From the NCBI RefSeq assembly GCF_016899855.1, contig NZ_JACJJG010000030.1, positions 1 through 32,720 of the forward strand: DNA of 32,720 nt, written 5' to 3'. This DNA is from Marseilla massiliensis (GTDB lineage: Bacteria; Bacteroidota; Bacteroidia; Bacteroidales; Bacteroidaceae). Made by a program: the position numbers and the translations under genes. Position 1 is the stretch's first letter, and each line of letters opens with the position of its first letter. The notes beneath the pieces were generated by a model. The model was given only the letters and a program-made list of their open reading frames with translations. It had not been told where the DNA came from and ran no database searches. Below are positions 8,571 through 16,816 of this stretch, one piece after another.

Positions 8571-8668
8571 GACAAGCAGACGAGTTGACAAGTAAACGAG
8601 GAGATTTGCCTTGTCCGTTGACATGGAGTAATCTCCTTGTCTGCTTGTTTACTCGTTTGCTTGTCTGC
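8571..8668. repeat. Inverted pair of the GACAAGCAGACGAG repeat between mraY and murD
   Basis: 8571-8606 (GACAAGCAGACGAGTTGACAAG...) and 8630-8668 (in reverse orientation) are related copies of the same repeat and could fold into an imperfect stem of about 35 bp in the mraY-murD mRNA. The same unit occurs singly at 5507-5545 and 22794-22830, so this is a dispersed repeat that here happens to be in head-to-head arrangement. Confidence 0.6.
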
Positions 8669-8674
8669 TTTTTC

Positions 8675-9946
8675 TCATCTTACTTTCAGCGTTATTATTG
8701 TCAGGGCGGCGAGGATTATCGTCACAATCCAGAAGCGGATGGTGATTTTCGACTCGTGAACGGCGCCCTTGGGTTTCTTGAACAGGTACTTGATTTCGGG
8801 GTCAAGCTGCTCCTGTTGGGTGCGGAACGTGTCGTGCAGGGGGGCCCGCTTGAACATGCGCTGCTTCACTCCGCGGCGCGTGCCGAGCTTGGCGTACCAC
8901 ACTTGCATTATCACACTCAGGCTCTCTACGAAGAATATGCCGCACAGGATGGGCAGCATAAGCTCCTTGTGGATGATGATTGCGCATACGGCTATTATTC
9001 CGCCGATGGTCAACGAGCCGGTGTCGCCCATGAATACTTGCGCCGGATAGGCGTTGTACCACAGGAAACCGATGAGCGCGCCTACGAACGCGCACATGAA
9101 CACCACAAGCTCCTGAGAGCCCGGTATGTACATGATGTTGAGGTAGGCGGCGTATTCAATGTGGCTGCTTACGTAGGCGAAGATTCCTAAGGCGACGCCT
9201 ATTATGGCCGAGTTGCCCGCGCACATGCCGTCCATTCCGTCGTTGAGGTTGGCTCCGTTGGATACTGCCGTGACGACGAAAATGGTCATGACGACGAACA
9301 ATATCCAGCCGGCGACGTGCTTGTACTTGCCGCAGAAGCTCATGATATTGGCGTAGTCAAGGTTGTGCCCCTTGACGAAGGGGATGGTGGTCTTGAGCGA
9401 TTTTTGCGCCTCGGGCCTGTGTTTCACCACCATTTCCTGTCCGTTCTGCCTCTCTATGGCCAGGTTTTCGTTGATTTTCGCGTCGGGGCTGTACCATAGG
9501 ATAAGGCCTACAATCAGTCCGATACCTACCTGTCCTATGATTTTGAACCGTCCCGGCAGGCCCTCCTTGTTGTGGCGGAATATCTTGATGTAATCGTCCA
9601 TGCCGCCTAAGAAGCCAAGCCACAGCGTCGTGACTATCATCAGTATGAGGTAGATGTTGCGCATACGGCCCAGCAGGAGCACTGGCACGAGGATGGCCAC
9701 GATGATTATCACGCCGCCCATCGACGGCACTCCTATCTTGTTTACGCCGAAGGGGTCGATCTTGGCGTCGCGCTGTGTCTCGGTGATTTGTTTGCCCTTG
9801 AGGTACTTGATGAACTTCTCGCCGAACCATGCCGATATGATCAGCGACAGTATCAGCGCCAGCAACGAGCGGAACGATATGTATCCCCACATGTGGGAGC
9901 CCGGTATGCCGAACTGTTCGAGGAATCGGAATAGATAGTATAGCAT
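8675..9946 (-). CDS. mraY: Phospho-N-acetylmuramoyl-pentapeptide transferase (lipid I synthase)
   Basis: A 423-residue integral membrane enzyme that moves phospho-MurNAc-pentapeptide from UDP to undecaprenyl phosphate, giving lipid I. Visible motifs are GVPSMGG (72-78), GGMDDYIKI with the paired Asp at 117-118, GANLNDGMDGMCAG (231-244) and FMGDTGSLTIGG. About ten membrane segments can be drawn. A polar insert at roughly 153-210 makes it longer than the 360-residue E. coli enzyme, as is usual in Bacteroidetes. It is the target of nucleoside antibiotics in other species. It lies between murE and murD, and no murF is present, a normal arrangement for this phylum. Confidence 0.97.
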   Translation of the reverse strand: MLYYLFRFLEQFGIPGSHMWGYISFRSLLALILSLIISAWFGEKFIKYLKGKQITETQRDAKIDPFGVNKIGVPSMGGVIIIVAILVPVLLLGRMRNIYLILMIVTTLWLGFLGGMDDYIKIFRHNKEGLPGRFKIIGQVGIGLIVGLILWYSPDAKINENLAIERQNGQEMVVKHRPEAQKSLKTTIPFVKGHNLDYANIMSFCGKYKHVAGWILFVVMTIFVVTAVSNGANLNDGMDGMCAGNSAIIGVALGIFAYVSSHIEYAAYLNIMYIPGSQELVVFMCAFVGALIGFLWYNAYPAQVFMGDTGSLTIGGIIAVCAIIIHKELMLPILCGIFFVESLSVIMQVWYAKLGTRRGVKQRMFKRAPLHDTFRTQQEQLDPEIKYLFKKPKGAVHESKITIRFWIVTIILAALTIITLKVR

Positions 9947-10272
9947 TTTATTGTCAGGAGTTAAAGGATTTATTGGAGTTATAGCTCGCCGCGCTCACTG
10001 AGGAGTTAAAGGCTAATGCCTTGCCGCTTGCCGGACTCTTGATTTTTACCTGTTAATTCTTCGTTTTATAATTCATGGCCTTTCGCCTTGTAAAAGGTGG
10101 CCTTTTGCCTTGTAAGAGACGGTCTTTTGCAACCTCATTTGCGGCTTTTTGCAAACCGCTTGTTTAATAGGGGTTTGACGGATAGGCGTGATTGGGCTGA
10201 TAAGTCTGATACGCCGCCATCGAAACTGTTTGATTCTTCACTCTTTTCTCTTTACTTTCCACTCTTCATTTT
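9947..10272. other. murE-mraY spacer: GTTAAAGG repeats and array B
   Basis: No gene is seen in this 326-bp gap. 9956-10010 holds AGGAGTTAAAGG-type repeats. Array B occupies 10070-10150. The last 100 bases before the murE stop are pyrimidine-rich (TCTTCACTCTTTTCTC...). I find no TAnnTTTG element on the minus strand that would clearly serve mraY. Confidence 0.45.
10070..10170. repeat. 22-bp-pitch palindrome array B (four units) with flank motif
   Basis: Units start at 10070, 10092, 10114 and 10136, again exactly 22 bp apart, for a span of 81 bp. Unit 2 is AAAAGGTGGCCTTTT and unit 3 AAGAGACGGTCTTTT; units 1 and 4 keep mainly the right half (GGCCTTTC and GCGGCTTTTT). Two successive spacers are identical (GCCTTGT). 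CCGCTTGTTTAATAG follows 5 bases after the array. Adjacent units are not complementary, so a strong terminator is less likely than in array A. Confidence 0.75.
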
Positions 10273-11724
10273 TCAATTCTTGAATATTTCTTGCAGCACC
10301 TCCTTGTCGTCGAAGTGGTGTTTTACGCCCTTTATTTCCTGGTAGTTCTCGTGTCCCTTGCCAGCCACGAGTATTACGTCCCCTTTCGTTGCCATCATGC
10401 ATGCGGTGCGTATTGCCTCGCGGCGGTCGGCAATGCTTATCACCTTCTTCATCTGTTGCGCGTTCAGTCCTGCCAGCATGTCGTTGATGATGTCCTGCGG
10501 GTCTTCGAATCGGGGATTGTCACTTGTTATGATAACCTTGTCGCTCTGCCTTACGGCCTCCTGCGCCATGAGCGGCCTCTTGCCCTTGTCGCGGTTGCCG
10601 CCGGCGCCGCATACTGTTATCACGTGCCCCTTGCCGTTGAGCACTTCGTGTATTGCCTTGAGCACGTTCTCGAGCGCGTCGGGCGTGTGGGCGTAGTCCA
10701 CGATGGCCACATAGCCCTCGGGCGAGTGAACGGGGTCCAGCCTTCCGCTGACGCTTTTCAGCGTGCTCATGACCACGAGCACGTCCTCAGGCTTCTCTCC
10801 CAGCATGACGGCAGTGCCGTATACTGCCAGCAGGTTGCTTACGTTGAACTTCCCGATGAACTGTACGCCCACCTCGCGGCCGTCAATCTCGAGATACATG
10901 CCGCCGAAGTGGCACTCGAGTATTTTGGCGCGGAAGTCGGCCATGCGTTGCGTAGAGTATGTCTTGACCGTCGCCTTGGTGTTCTGCACCATCACCATGC
11001 CGTTCTTGTCGTCGGCGTTTGTTATGGCAAAGGCGCTTTTGGGCAGGCCGTCGAAGAAGGCTTTTTTAGCGTCGCGGTAGTTCTCGAACGTCTTGTGGTA
11101 GTCAAGATGGTCGCGTGTCAGGTTGGTGAATATGCCTCCGGCAAACTTGAGCCCGCCAATTCTCTTCTGGGCAATGGCGTGCGAGCTGCACTCCATGAAG
11201 GCGTATTGGCAGCCGGCCTCGACCATTCTTGCCAGCAGGCGGTTAAGCTCTATGGGGTCGGGAGTTGTGTGGTCGGCAGGTATCTGCTCGTCCTCTATGT
11301 AGTTGCAGACGGTCGACAGCAGTCCGCACTTATACCCCAGCTTGCGGAACATATTATATAATAAGGTGGCGATGGTGGTCTTTCCGTTGGTGCCCGTAAC
11401 GCCCACGAGGCGTAGTTTGCGCGACGGGTCGCCGTAGAATGTCGTCGCCGCTTCGCCCACAGCGTCTTCCGTCGACTTTACCTGTACGTAGGTTACCCCG
11501 TCTTTAGTCTCCTCGGGCATGTCCTCACACAGTATGGCAGCCGCTCCTTGGTCAATGGCCTTGCCTATGTATGCGTGCCCGTCGGTCTGGGTTCCCTTCA
11601 TTGCTACGAACAGATGGCCGGCGCCTACGCGGCGTGAGTCGATATCCACGCCGGTTATTTCCACATCCGTGCTGCCCGTAATGTTGACGGGCCGGATATT
11701 CTTGATAATCTCTTTAAGTTCCAT
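10273..11724 (-). CDS. murE: UDP-N-acetylmuramoyl-tripeptide synthetase, meso-diaminopimelate adding
   Basis: A 483-residue cytoplasmic ligase adding the third residue of the peptidoglycan stem peptide. The P-loop [10 protein letters not shown] is at 108-117, the segment [14 protein letters not shown] binds substrate, and YRDAKKAFF near 217-225 contains the Lys that is carbamylated in Mur ligases. DNPR near 401-404 is the motif that selects meso-diaminopimelate over lysine, so the wall is predicted to be of the mDAP type. The ATG at 11724 gives the expected [11 protein letters not shown]-terminus. It follows ftsI after 59 bases. Confidence 0.97.
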   Translation of the reverse strand: MELKEIIKNIRPVNITGSTDVEITGVDIDSRRVGAGHLFVAMKGTQTDGHAYIGKAIDQGAAAILCEDMPEETKDGVTYVQVKSTEDAVGEAATTFYGDPSRKLRLVGVTGTNGKTTIATLLYNMFRKLGYKCGLLSTVCNYIEDEQIPADHTTPDPIELNRLLARMVEAGCQYAFMECSSHAIAQKRIGGLKFAGGIFTNLTRDHLDYHKTFENYRDAKKAFFDGLPKSAFAITNADDKNGMVMVQNTKATVKTYSTQRMADFRAKILECHFGGMYLEIDGREVGVQFIGKFNVSNLLAVYGTAVMLGEKPEDVLVVMSTLKSVSGRLDPVHSPEGYVAIVDYAHTPDALENVLKAIHEVLNGKGHVITVCGAGGNRDKGKRPLMAQEAVRQSDKVIITSDNPRFEDPQDIINDMLAGLNAQQMKKVISIADRREAIRTACMMATKGDVILVAGKGHENYQEIKGVKHHFDDKEVLQEIFKN

Positions 11725-11783
11725 ACTTATGTCTTTTTATATTTATTCCTTGTCAGGAGCCTTGCTTGTCGTGGCTGCTCTTC

Positions 11784-13946
11784 CTATATCTCCAGCTTTA
11801 GCGTGCATCTGTCGCCCTTCCTTATCCTGTGTCCGGGCGGCAGGCTCTGGTGCGTTACCTTTCCCCGGCCGTATATCTTGACTTTCACTCCACGGCGCTC
11901 CAGCGCGTAGACGGCGTCGCGCGCGCCCATTCCCGTCACGTCAGGCACCTCGTTGTCGGCGCATGCAGGCTTATGTTCAAGCGTCATTTTCTTAGGACTC
12001 CATTCAGCCTTTCCCCATATCGGGTGCCCGTCGGTAGGGCTAAGGCTCCAGTTCTTGTACGCGTCAATGCCGAGATACTTCAGCACGTAGTCGGCCGCAA
12101 CGAGGTCGCCGCTCTTCACTTCGGGAATGAATATCGACAAAGAGTCGCGTGCGTCGGCAACGTCGAGCTTCAGGCTTTGTGCCATTATGCCCTCTGCTAT
12201 GTTGTGGAACACCAGCGCGCTGAAACCGCTCGACGCCGGCAGTCCCGGCTTCTGTATGCACACGATGCAGCTGTAGCGTGGAGCGTCGGCAGGGAAGAAG
12301 CCCACAAAGCTGAGCAGATAGTTCATCGTGCCCGACTTATAGCCGCTTAATCCCTTGGATATTTGCGCCGTTCCGGTCTTGCCGGCTACCTTGAACGACG
12401 GCGAACCGGCCTTTTTGCCGAGGCCCTGGCTTACTACATGCTCAAGGATTGTCTGTATCTCGCGCAGCGTCTTTTCCTTACATATACGCTGCTTGATGAC
12501 CTGCGGCGGAAATTCCTGTATCACCTGGCCGTCTTTCTCCACAGCCTTTACGAAGCGGGGACGCATCATCGTTCCGTTGTTTGCTATGGCATTGTAGAAC
12601 GTAAGGGTTGAAATCGGCGGCACCTGGGTCTCGTATCCTATGCTCATCCACGGCAGGGCGGTCTTGCTCCAGTTTACGTATTGCCCGCGGCTGTTCTTCT
12701 TCGGCATGCGGATACGTGGCGGAGCGTAGCCCACGATGGGCAGTTTCAGGTCTTCGCGGATACCGATACGGTTAAGGCCTTGCACGAATTTCTCGGGGTT
12801 CTTGCCGTAATACTTGTCTATGATACGGCTCACTCCGATGTTTGAACTGTACTCAAGCGTCTGCGGGAGCGTGAGCACCTGGTATCCGCCACGGTGCCAG
12901 TTGTGGTCGCGCATCTTGGCTCCGTACATGTCCCAGATACCGCTTCCGGTGTCTACGGTATATGTCGTGTCCACCACTCCGTCGTCAAGCGCCACCATAA
13001 GTGACGCCGTCTTGAACACAGAACCAGGCTCAAGCAGGTCGGACACGGCGCTGTTCTTTATCTCGTAATACTCTCCGTCGGCGCATTTTGTCATGTTTAC
13101 TATGGCCTTGATGTCGCCGGTTTTCACCTCCATTACTACCGCAACGCCCACGTTGCCGTTGACTAATTTCAGCTCGTCGATGAGCGCACGCTCGGCCAGG
13201 TCTTGTATGTTGACGTCAATTGTGGTAACAATGTCGGCGCCGTTGACCGGATCTTGTATGGTTATGTCGAGGAACTTGCTTCTTACTTTCTGGCGGCTTA
13301 TCTTGCCCATCTTGCCTCTCAGTATGGAGTCATACGACAATTCAAGACCGAACTGAGCGGTGTCCTTTGCGCCGAACAGGTCGCCGATTGTGCGCTTTGC
13401 AAGTGAACCGAACGGCCGTTGGCGTGCGTTGAACTTTTCATAGTGGAACCCACCCTTGTTGGCTGACAGGTTGAAGACGGGCAGCTGCTTTACTTCCGAG
13501 AAGGTGTTGTAGCTCACTCGTCCACGCCATACGGGCCAGTGGCGGCTGCCCTTGGCGCGTCCTTCCTCGAGGTGGCGCTTGAATTCGGCTGCCGTTTTTG
13601 TCGGGAATATGTCGTGCAGGCCCATACATATACTGTCAACCTTGGCTTCCCAGAGCGAGTCGCGTGTCTCGTTGTCGTCGCCTCCGGCCTTGAAGTCCAT
13701 GAACATGCGGAATTCGGGCAGCGAACTGGCCATCAGCCGTCCGTCACAACTAAGGATGTTGCCTCTTATGGGCTTTACGTCAACGCTGTCGCGCACGAGT
13801 CTCGAGGCCACGTCCATCCAATAGTCGCGCTTTACCGTTGCTATGTACGCCACCTTGATGATTACCACCAGGCCGACGGCAAGCATTGCGTAGGCTACAA
13901 CTTTATATCTCTTTATTATTTTCTTTCTGTCAAACAAGCTACTCAT
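11784..13946 (-). CDS. ftsI: Division-specific penicillin-binding protein FtsI (PBP3-like transpeptidase)
   Basis: A 720-residue class B penicillin-binding protein that cross-links septal peptidoglycan with FtsW. A cytoplasmic N-terminus and one membrane helix (about 16-38) are followed by the dimerisation domain (IRGNILSCDGRLMA at 60-73). The transpeptidase domain has SVFK at 309-312 (catalytic Ser309), SSN at 367-369 and KTG at 523-525. The C-terminus (about 660-720: NEVPDVTGMGARDAVYALERRGVKV...) is a PASTA domain. The size and the PASTA tail fit Bacteroidetes FtsI rather than the 588-residue E. coli protein. Its start overlaps the end of ftsL by 8 bases, suggesting translational coupling. 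Confidence 0.97.
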   Translation of the reverse strand: MSSLFDRKKIIKRYKVVAYAMLAVGLVVIIKVAYIATVKRDYWMDVASRLVRDSVDVKPIRGNILSCDGRLMASSLPEFRMFMDFKAGGDDNETRDSLWEAKVDSICMGLHDIFPTKTAAEFKRHLEEGRAKGSRHWPVWRGRVSYNTFSEVKQLPVFNLSANKGGFHYEKFNARQRPFGSLAKRTIGDLFGAKDTAQFGLELSYDSILRGKMGKISRQKVRSKFLDITIQDPVNGADIVTTIDVNIQDLAERALIDELKLVNGNVGVAVVMEVKTGDIKAIVNMTKCADGEYYEIKNSAVSDLLEPGSVFKTASLMVALDDGVVDTTYTVDTGSGIWDMYGAKMRDHNWHRGGYQVLTLPQTLEYSSNIGVSRIIDKYYGKNPEKFVQGLNRIGIREDLKLPIVGYAPPRIRMPKKNSRGQYVNWSKTALPWMSIGYETQVPPISTLTFYNAIANNGTMMRPRFVKAVEKDGQVIQEFPPQVIKQRICKEKTLREIQTILEHVVSQGLGKKAGSPSFKVAGKTGTAQISKGLSGYKSGTMNYLLSFVGFFPADAPRYSCIVCIQKPGLPASSGFSALVFHNIAEGIMAQSLKLDVADARDSLSIFIPEVKSGDLVAADYVLKYLGIDAYKNWSLSPTDGHPIWGKAEWSPKKMTLEHKPACADNEVPDVTGMGARDAVYALERRGVKVKIYGRGKVTHQSLPPGHRIRKGDRCTLKLEI

Positions 13947-14397
13947 TTTCAGGCACTGTTATTATGTAAGGTGGCTGGGTGGGGATTTTCAGGACGCTGT
14001 CCTTGTTGTTTTTCAACATGTCCAGCACATTGCTTTCGCGGCACATTTCGGTAAGTTCGCTCGAACTTGCCAGTGCCTTGTACTTCGCGTCCTTCAGCTC
14101 CGTCTTCAAATGGTCTATCTCTATGAGGTCCTGCTGGCAGTTGTATCTGTTTGATATATACACCATCGTGAACACCGCGATGATTATTATCACGCCGATT
14201 TGCCTCCTGATTACTTCTGTCGTAAGGAAGTCTCCGCCCAGGATTTTGCGCAGGGTGTCGCCCGCCGATGGTAGCGCGTCCTCCTCGGTGGCCTGTTCCC
14301 TTATCGCTTCTTTTAGCTGCGATGGCGCAGGCTCCTTGTGCCTGTCGTCTTCCAGGGGCTGCTGTTTCTCCTCTTTTATTATGTTTTCGTCGCTCAT
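13939..14397 (-). CDS. FtsL-like division protein
   Basis: A 152-residue bitopic protein. A hydrophilic, acidic cytoplasmic part (1-60) is followed by one membrane helix (about 67-82, RQIGVIIIIAVFTMVYIS) and a short heptad-like extracytoplasmic helix (about 86-120, IDHLKTELKDAKYKALASSSEL). Sequence similarity to E. coli FtsL is weak, and the assignment rests on this architecture and on position between rsmH and ftsI. FtsL proteins join FtsB and FtsQ to activate FtsWI. It shares ATGA with the rsmH stop (4-base overlap) and overlaps ftsI by 8 bases. The cytoplasmic tail is longer than in enterobacteria. Confidence 0.85.
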   Translation of the reverse strand: MSDENIIKEEKQQPLEDDRHKEPAPSQLKEAIREQATEEDALPSAGDTLRKILGGDFLTTEVIRRQIGVIIIIAVFTMVYISNRYNCQQDLIEIDHLKTELKDAKYKALASSSELTEMCRESNVLDMLKNNKDSVLKIPTQPPYIITVPENE

Positions 14398-15320
14398 TCT
14401 TCTACATTCTTCTTTTCCGCTATCCTGAGCTTTGCGCTCCTGCTGCGTGGGTTGCTCTCTATTTCGGCGTCGCTTGGCGTCACCACCTTGTTGTTGACTG
14501 CCGTGAACGGTGTACTTACCCGCCCGAAGAAGTCTTTTTCCGTCTCTCCCGTGATATTGCCGGTGCGTATGAAATTCTTTACGATACGGTCTTCCAGGCT
14601 GTGGTAGGTTATCACCGAGAGACGCCCTCCGGGCTTCAGCAGCTCGGCCGAGGCGTTGAGCATTGCGCCAAGGGCGCCCAGCTCGTTGTTGACATTTATC
14701 CTCAATGCCTGGAACATACGTGTGATGTCCTTCTTTTCGCGTTCGCGCCTGAACAGGTTGGCCGTGGAGTTGATTAGGTCTTGGGTGGTTTCGATGGGCT
14801 TTACGGCCCGTGCCTTGACTATTGCGGCGGCTATCCGGCGGGCGTTTCTCAGCTCCCCGTACATGTAGAACATGTTGGCCATCGGCTCTTCTGGCATTGT
14901 GTTGAGCAGCTCGGCTGCCGTAATGCCGTCGCGCCGGTTCATGCGCATGTCGAGAGGGACGTCGAAACGGAAGGAGAAACCGCGCTCCGCATCGTCGAAG
15001 TGGTGGCTCGACACGCCGAGGTCGGCTATCAGTCCGTCGATATGCTCCACGCCGTAGTATCTCATCCAGTTCTTTATGAACTTGAAGTTGCTTCGTATGA
15101 ACGTGAACCGTCCGTCGCCTATGATGTTGCGTTCGGCGTCGGCGTCCTGGTCGAAGCCGAACAGGCGGCCGTTGCCGCCCAGCCTGGAGAGTATCTCGCG
15201 GCTGTGTCCTCCTCCTCCGAAGGTTACGTCTACGTAAGTCCCGTCGGGACGTATGGCGAGCCCGTCAACGCTTTCCTTGAGCAATACGGGCACATGGTAT
15301 GTATCTGCAGTGGTTGTCAT
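14394..15320 (-). CDS. rsmH: 16S rRNA (cytosine(1402)-N4)-methyltransferase RsmH
   Basis: A 308-residue S-adenosylmethionine-dependent enzyme (also called MraW) that modifies C1402 in the decoding centre of 16S rRNA. HVPVLLKESVDGL opens the protein. The SAM-binding loop is DVTFGGGGHS at 31-40, followed by LFGFDQDADA, and IADLGVSSHHFDDAERGFSFRFDVPLDMRMN is the family signature. The C-terminus contains ITYHSLEDRIVKNF. It lies 21 bases downstream of mraZ and overlaps the FtsL-like gene by 4 bases. Confidence 0.97.
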   Translation of the reverse strand: MTTTADTYHVPVLLKESVDGLAIRPDGTYVDVTFGGGGHSREILSRLGGNGRLFGFDQDADAERNIIGDGRFTFIRSNFKFIKNWMRYYGVEHIDGLIADLGVSSHHFDDAERGFSFRFDVPLDMRMNRRDGITAAELLNTMPEEPMANMFYMYGELRNARRIAAAIVKARAVKPIETTQDLINSTANLFRREREKKDITRMFQALRINVNNELGALGAMLNASAELLKPGGRLSVITYHSLEDRIVKNFIRTGNITGETEKDFFGRVSTPFTAVNNKVVTPSDAEIESNPRSRSAKLRIAEKKNVEE

Positions 15321-15341
15321 ATCGTGTCGTCGGTCAGTCGT

Positions 15342-15824
15342 TTAACATTGAGTGCCGGCCTGAGGCGTGTCTGCAGGGCCTTCGCTCATGATAGCCTCGA
15401 TGGCCTTGCCGAACTCGTCAGGCTCCATGAACGGTTTTCCTGCGTTCTCTCCGCTCCATATCTCGATGGAGTCGTCCATGCCGATGAACTTTATCGCCTG
15501 GCTTATTCCGGCCATCTTCATGTATCTTTTGGAAATGAGGAAACGGCCGTTGGCGTCGAGCGTTATGGCCTCGGCGTCGGCAACGAACTGGCGGAAAATG
15601 CTTTGGTGGCGGCTGTCCCACCTGTTCAGGCGGGTCCTTAGCAGGTCAATCTGCATGTTCCATACGCTTTCGGGATACAGCACGAGGCATGGCTGGAACA
15701 CGTCCTTGCGCATGACGAGGCTTGTCTCGCCGGCGCTTTGCAGCTCCTTGCGGAACGACGCCGGCAGGAAAGCCCTTCCCTTTGCGTCTGTTTTTGCTTC
15801 AATGCTTCCTAAAAAACGTACCAT
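15342..15824 (-). CDS. mraZ: Transcriptional regulator MraZ
   Basis: A 160-residue DNA-binding protein of the SpoVT/AbrB fold, present as two tandem half-domains. The DxxxR motifs are D13-AKG-R17 (TDAKGRAFLPASFRKEL) and D90-ANG-R94 (LDANGRFLISKRYMKM). MraZ proteins form ring-shaped oligomers and repress their own operon by binding direct repeats upstream. It is the first gene of the cluster. A matching repeat array with 10-bp pitch is found 42-66 bases upstream of its ATG. Confidence 0.96.
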   Translation of the reverse strand: MVRFLGSIEAKTDAKGRAFLPASFRKELQSAGETSLVMRKDVFQPCLVLYPESVWNMQIDLLRTRLNRWDSRHQSIFRQFVADAEAITLDANGRFLISKRYMKMAGISQAIKFIGMDDSIEIWSGENAGKPFMEPDEFGKAIEAIMSEGPADTPQAGTQC

Positions 15825-15847
15825 TCCCGATTAATCCTATCAGCAGG

Positions 15848-15890
15848 CAAAGGTAAGGAAAAATCCCCACATCGCACCACTTTTCACCAC
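15848..15890 (-). promoter_or_regulatory. mraZ promoter with three MraZ-type boxes
   Basis: On the minus strand GTGGT (15890-15886), GTGGT (15880-15876) and GTGGG (15870-15866) lie exactly 10 bp apart, matching the TGGGN/N5 direct repeats known to bind MraZ in other bacteria. A TACCTTTG (-7, TAnnTTTG) sits at 15855-15848, 10 bases after the last box. The boxes thus cover the -33 region, where a bound MraZ oligomer would block initiation. Transcription would start near 15841. Confidence 0.75.
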
Positions 15891-16225
15891 AAAAGTGCAA
15901 ATATTTATTCTTTGAATAAAATAAGCTCGCTGATGCGTCTTTGTTTTAGTGTTCCGTAAATGTTGACAAGGCGGTTTGCCGGCCATTGTCAGCATGCCGT
16001 TTGTCTGTTGTCGGGGTGTAATTGTTATGACGGTTTGTGCTGAATATTTATGCAATTCGGCGTGTGCCGAAATGCCTTCCGCCGTCACGTTGACGCTCCA
16101 GGAAGGCCGTCGGCCGTCACGAAACTGCCTTTCGGTCGTGAAAACGTCGAAATTCAGCTGCTTTTATAACATCTTGAAAATCAGTTGGTTGTGCTGTTTG
16201 TGAAGTAATGTGAAGTAACTTTACA
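15891..16225. other. Non-coding part of the mraZ-glsA divergent gap
   Basis: No gene is seen. A GCCGTCACG octamer-plus motif appears twice (16081 and 16113) around a GGAAGGCCGTC sequence, reminiscent of degenerate array units but without the 22-bp pitch. Otherwise nothing can be assigned. Confidence 0.35.
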
Positions 16226-16419
16226 CGCTTGTTAATCGTTATTTTGTCATGTAAAGATTGCAGAATAAGGCTTGAAAGTGACCTTTTATGCCTGCGAAAG
16301 ACGGCTTTTTGCATTGTAAAAGGCCGTCAATGGCCGTGCCAAAGGTCGTCTTTGGCATTTCGATTGACGGCCTTTGGCGTTATAAACGATAAAAAGCCAC
16401 CATTTCATCGCTTGTTTTT
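16226..16419. repeat. 22-bp-pitch palindrome array C (five units) with flank motifs on both sides
   Basis: AAAG/ATTG anchors at 16275, 16297, 16319, 16341 and 16363 give five units at 22-bp pitch (16274-16376). Units 2 (GAAAGACGGCTTTTT), 3 (AAAAGGCCGTCAATG), 4 (CAAAGGTCGTCTTTG) and 5 (GATTGACGGCCTTTG) are each degenerate in one arm. CGCTTGTTAATCG lies 35 bases before (16226-16238) and CGCTTGTTTTT lies 32 bases after (16409-16419). It is the only five-unit array here and the only one between divergent promoters. Confidence 0.7.
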
Positions 16420-16726
16420 GACTCCACGGTTTCTATTTCGTGAATTTCTTTTGTCAAGACTTTTGATTTTCGTTAATGCATGTTTATGCGTCGGTAATGT
16501 ATAAATATGCATTGCCGGCGGTTGCCGCGTGACTGACGGTTGACAATCAGGCGCCACGTATTTATGAAACTGGTCCGTCTGTAAACGCTGCGTTCCGCTC
16601 TTTCTGGGCGTCGCTGCCGGCTTATGTTATGCGTATTGTGGTGCCCGGTCGTTGCGCTTTTGTTACAAAATAGTGTATTTTCTGATGTTTTTCTTTAAAA
16701 TCTGTATGTTTTTGAAAAACTTGCAT
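16420..16726. other. Non-coding region upstream of glsA
   Basis: No gene is seen in these 307 bases. A stray TTGACAATCAGGCG (16540-16553), related to the motif that flanks the palindrome arrays, is present without an array beside it. The last 80 bases are T/A-rich, as expected upstream of a Bacteroidetes promoter. Confidence 0.35.
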
Positions 16727-16734
16727 TATTTTTG
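16727..16734 (+). promoter_or_regulatory. -7 element upstream of glsA
   Basis: TATTTTTG fits TAnnTTTG and lies 83 bases before the glsA ATG, predicting a start near 16741. No TTTG at the standard 19-21-base distance is visible; a TTTG 12 bases upstream is too close. Support is therefore from one element only. Confidence 0.5.
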
Positions 16735-16816
16735 CACATAATAAGCTACGTCTCGGCAGTTTCAAGCGAGCTTGTCCGTGCCGACTTGCCTATTATATAA
16801 GATGTTAGTATCATAG

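Noticed and set aside
8552..8575. TTG start for murD at 8575
   Set aside because: The ATG at 8551 begins directly with the conserved KRIVILGAGESG strand. The extra eight residues come from sequence adjoining a dispersed repeat.
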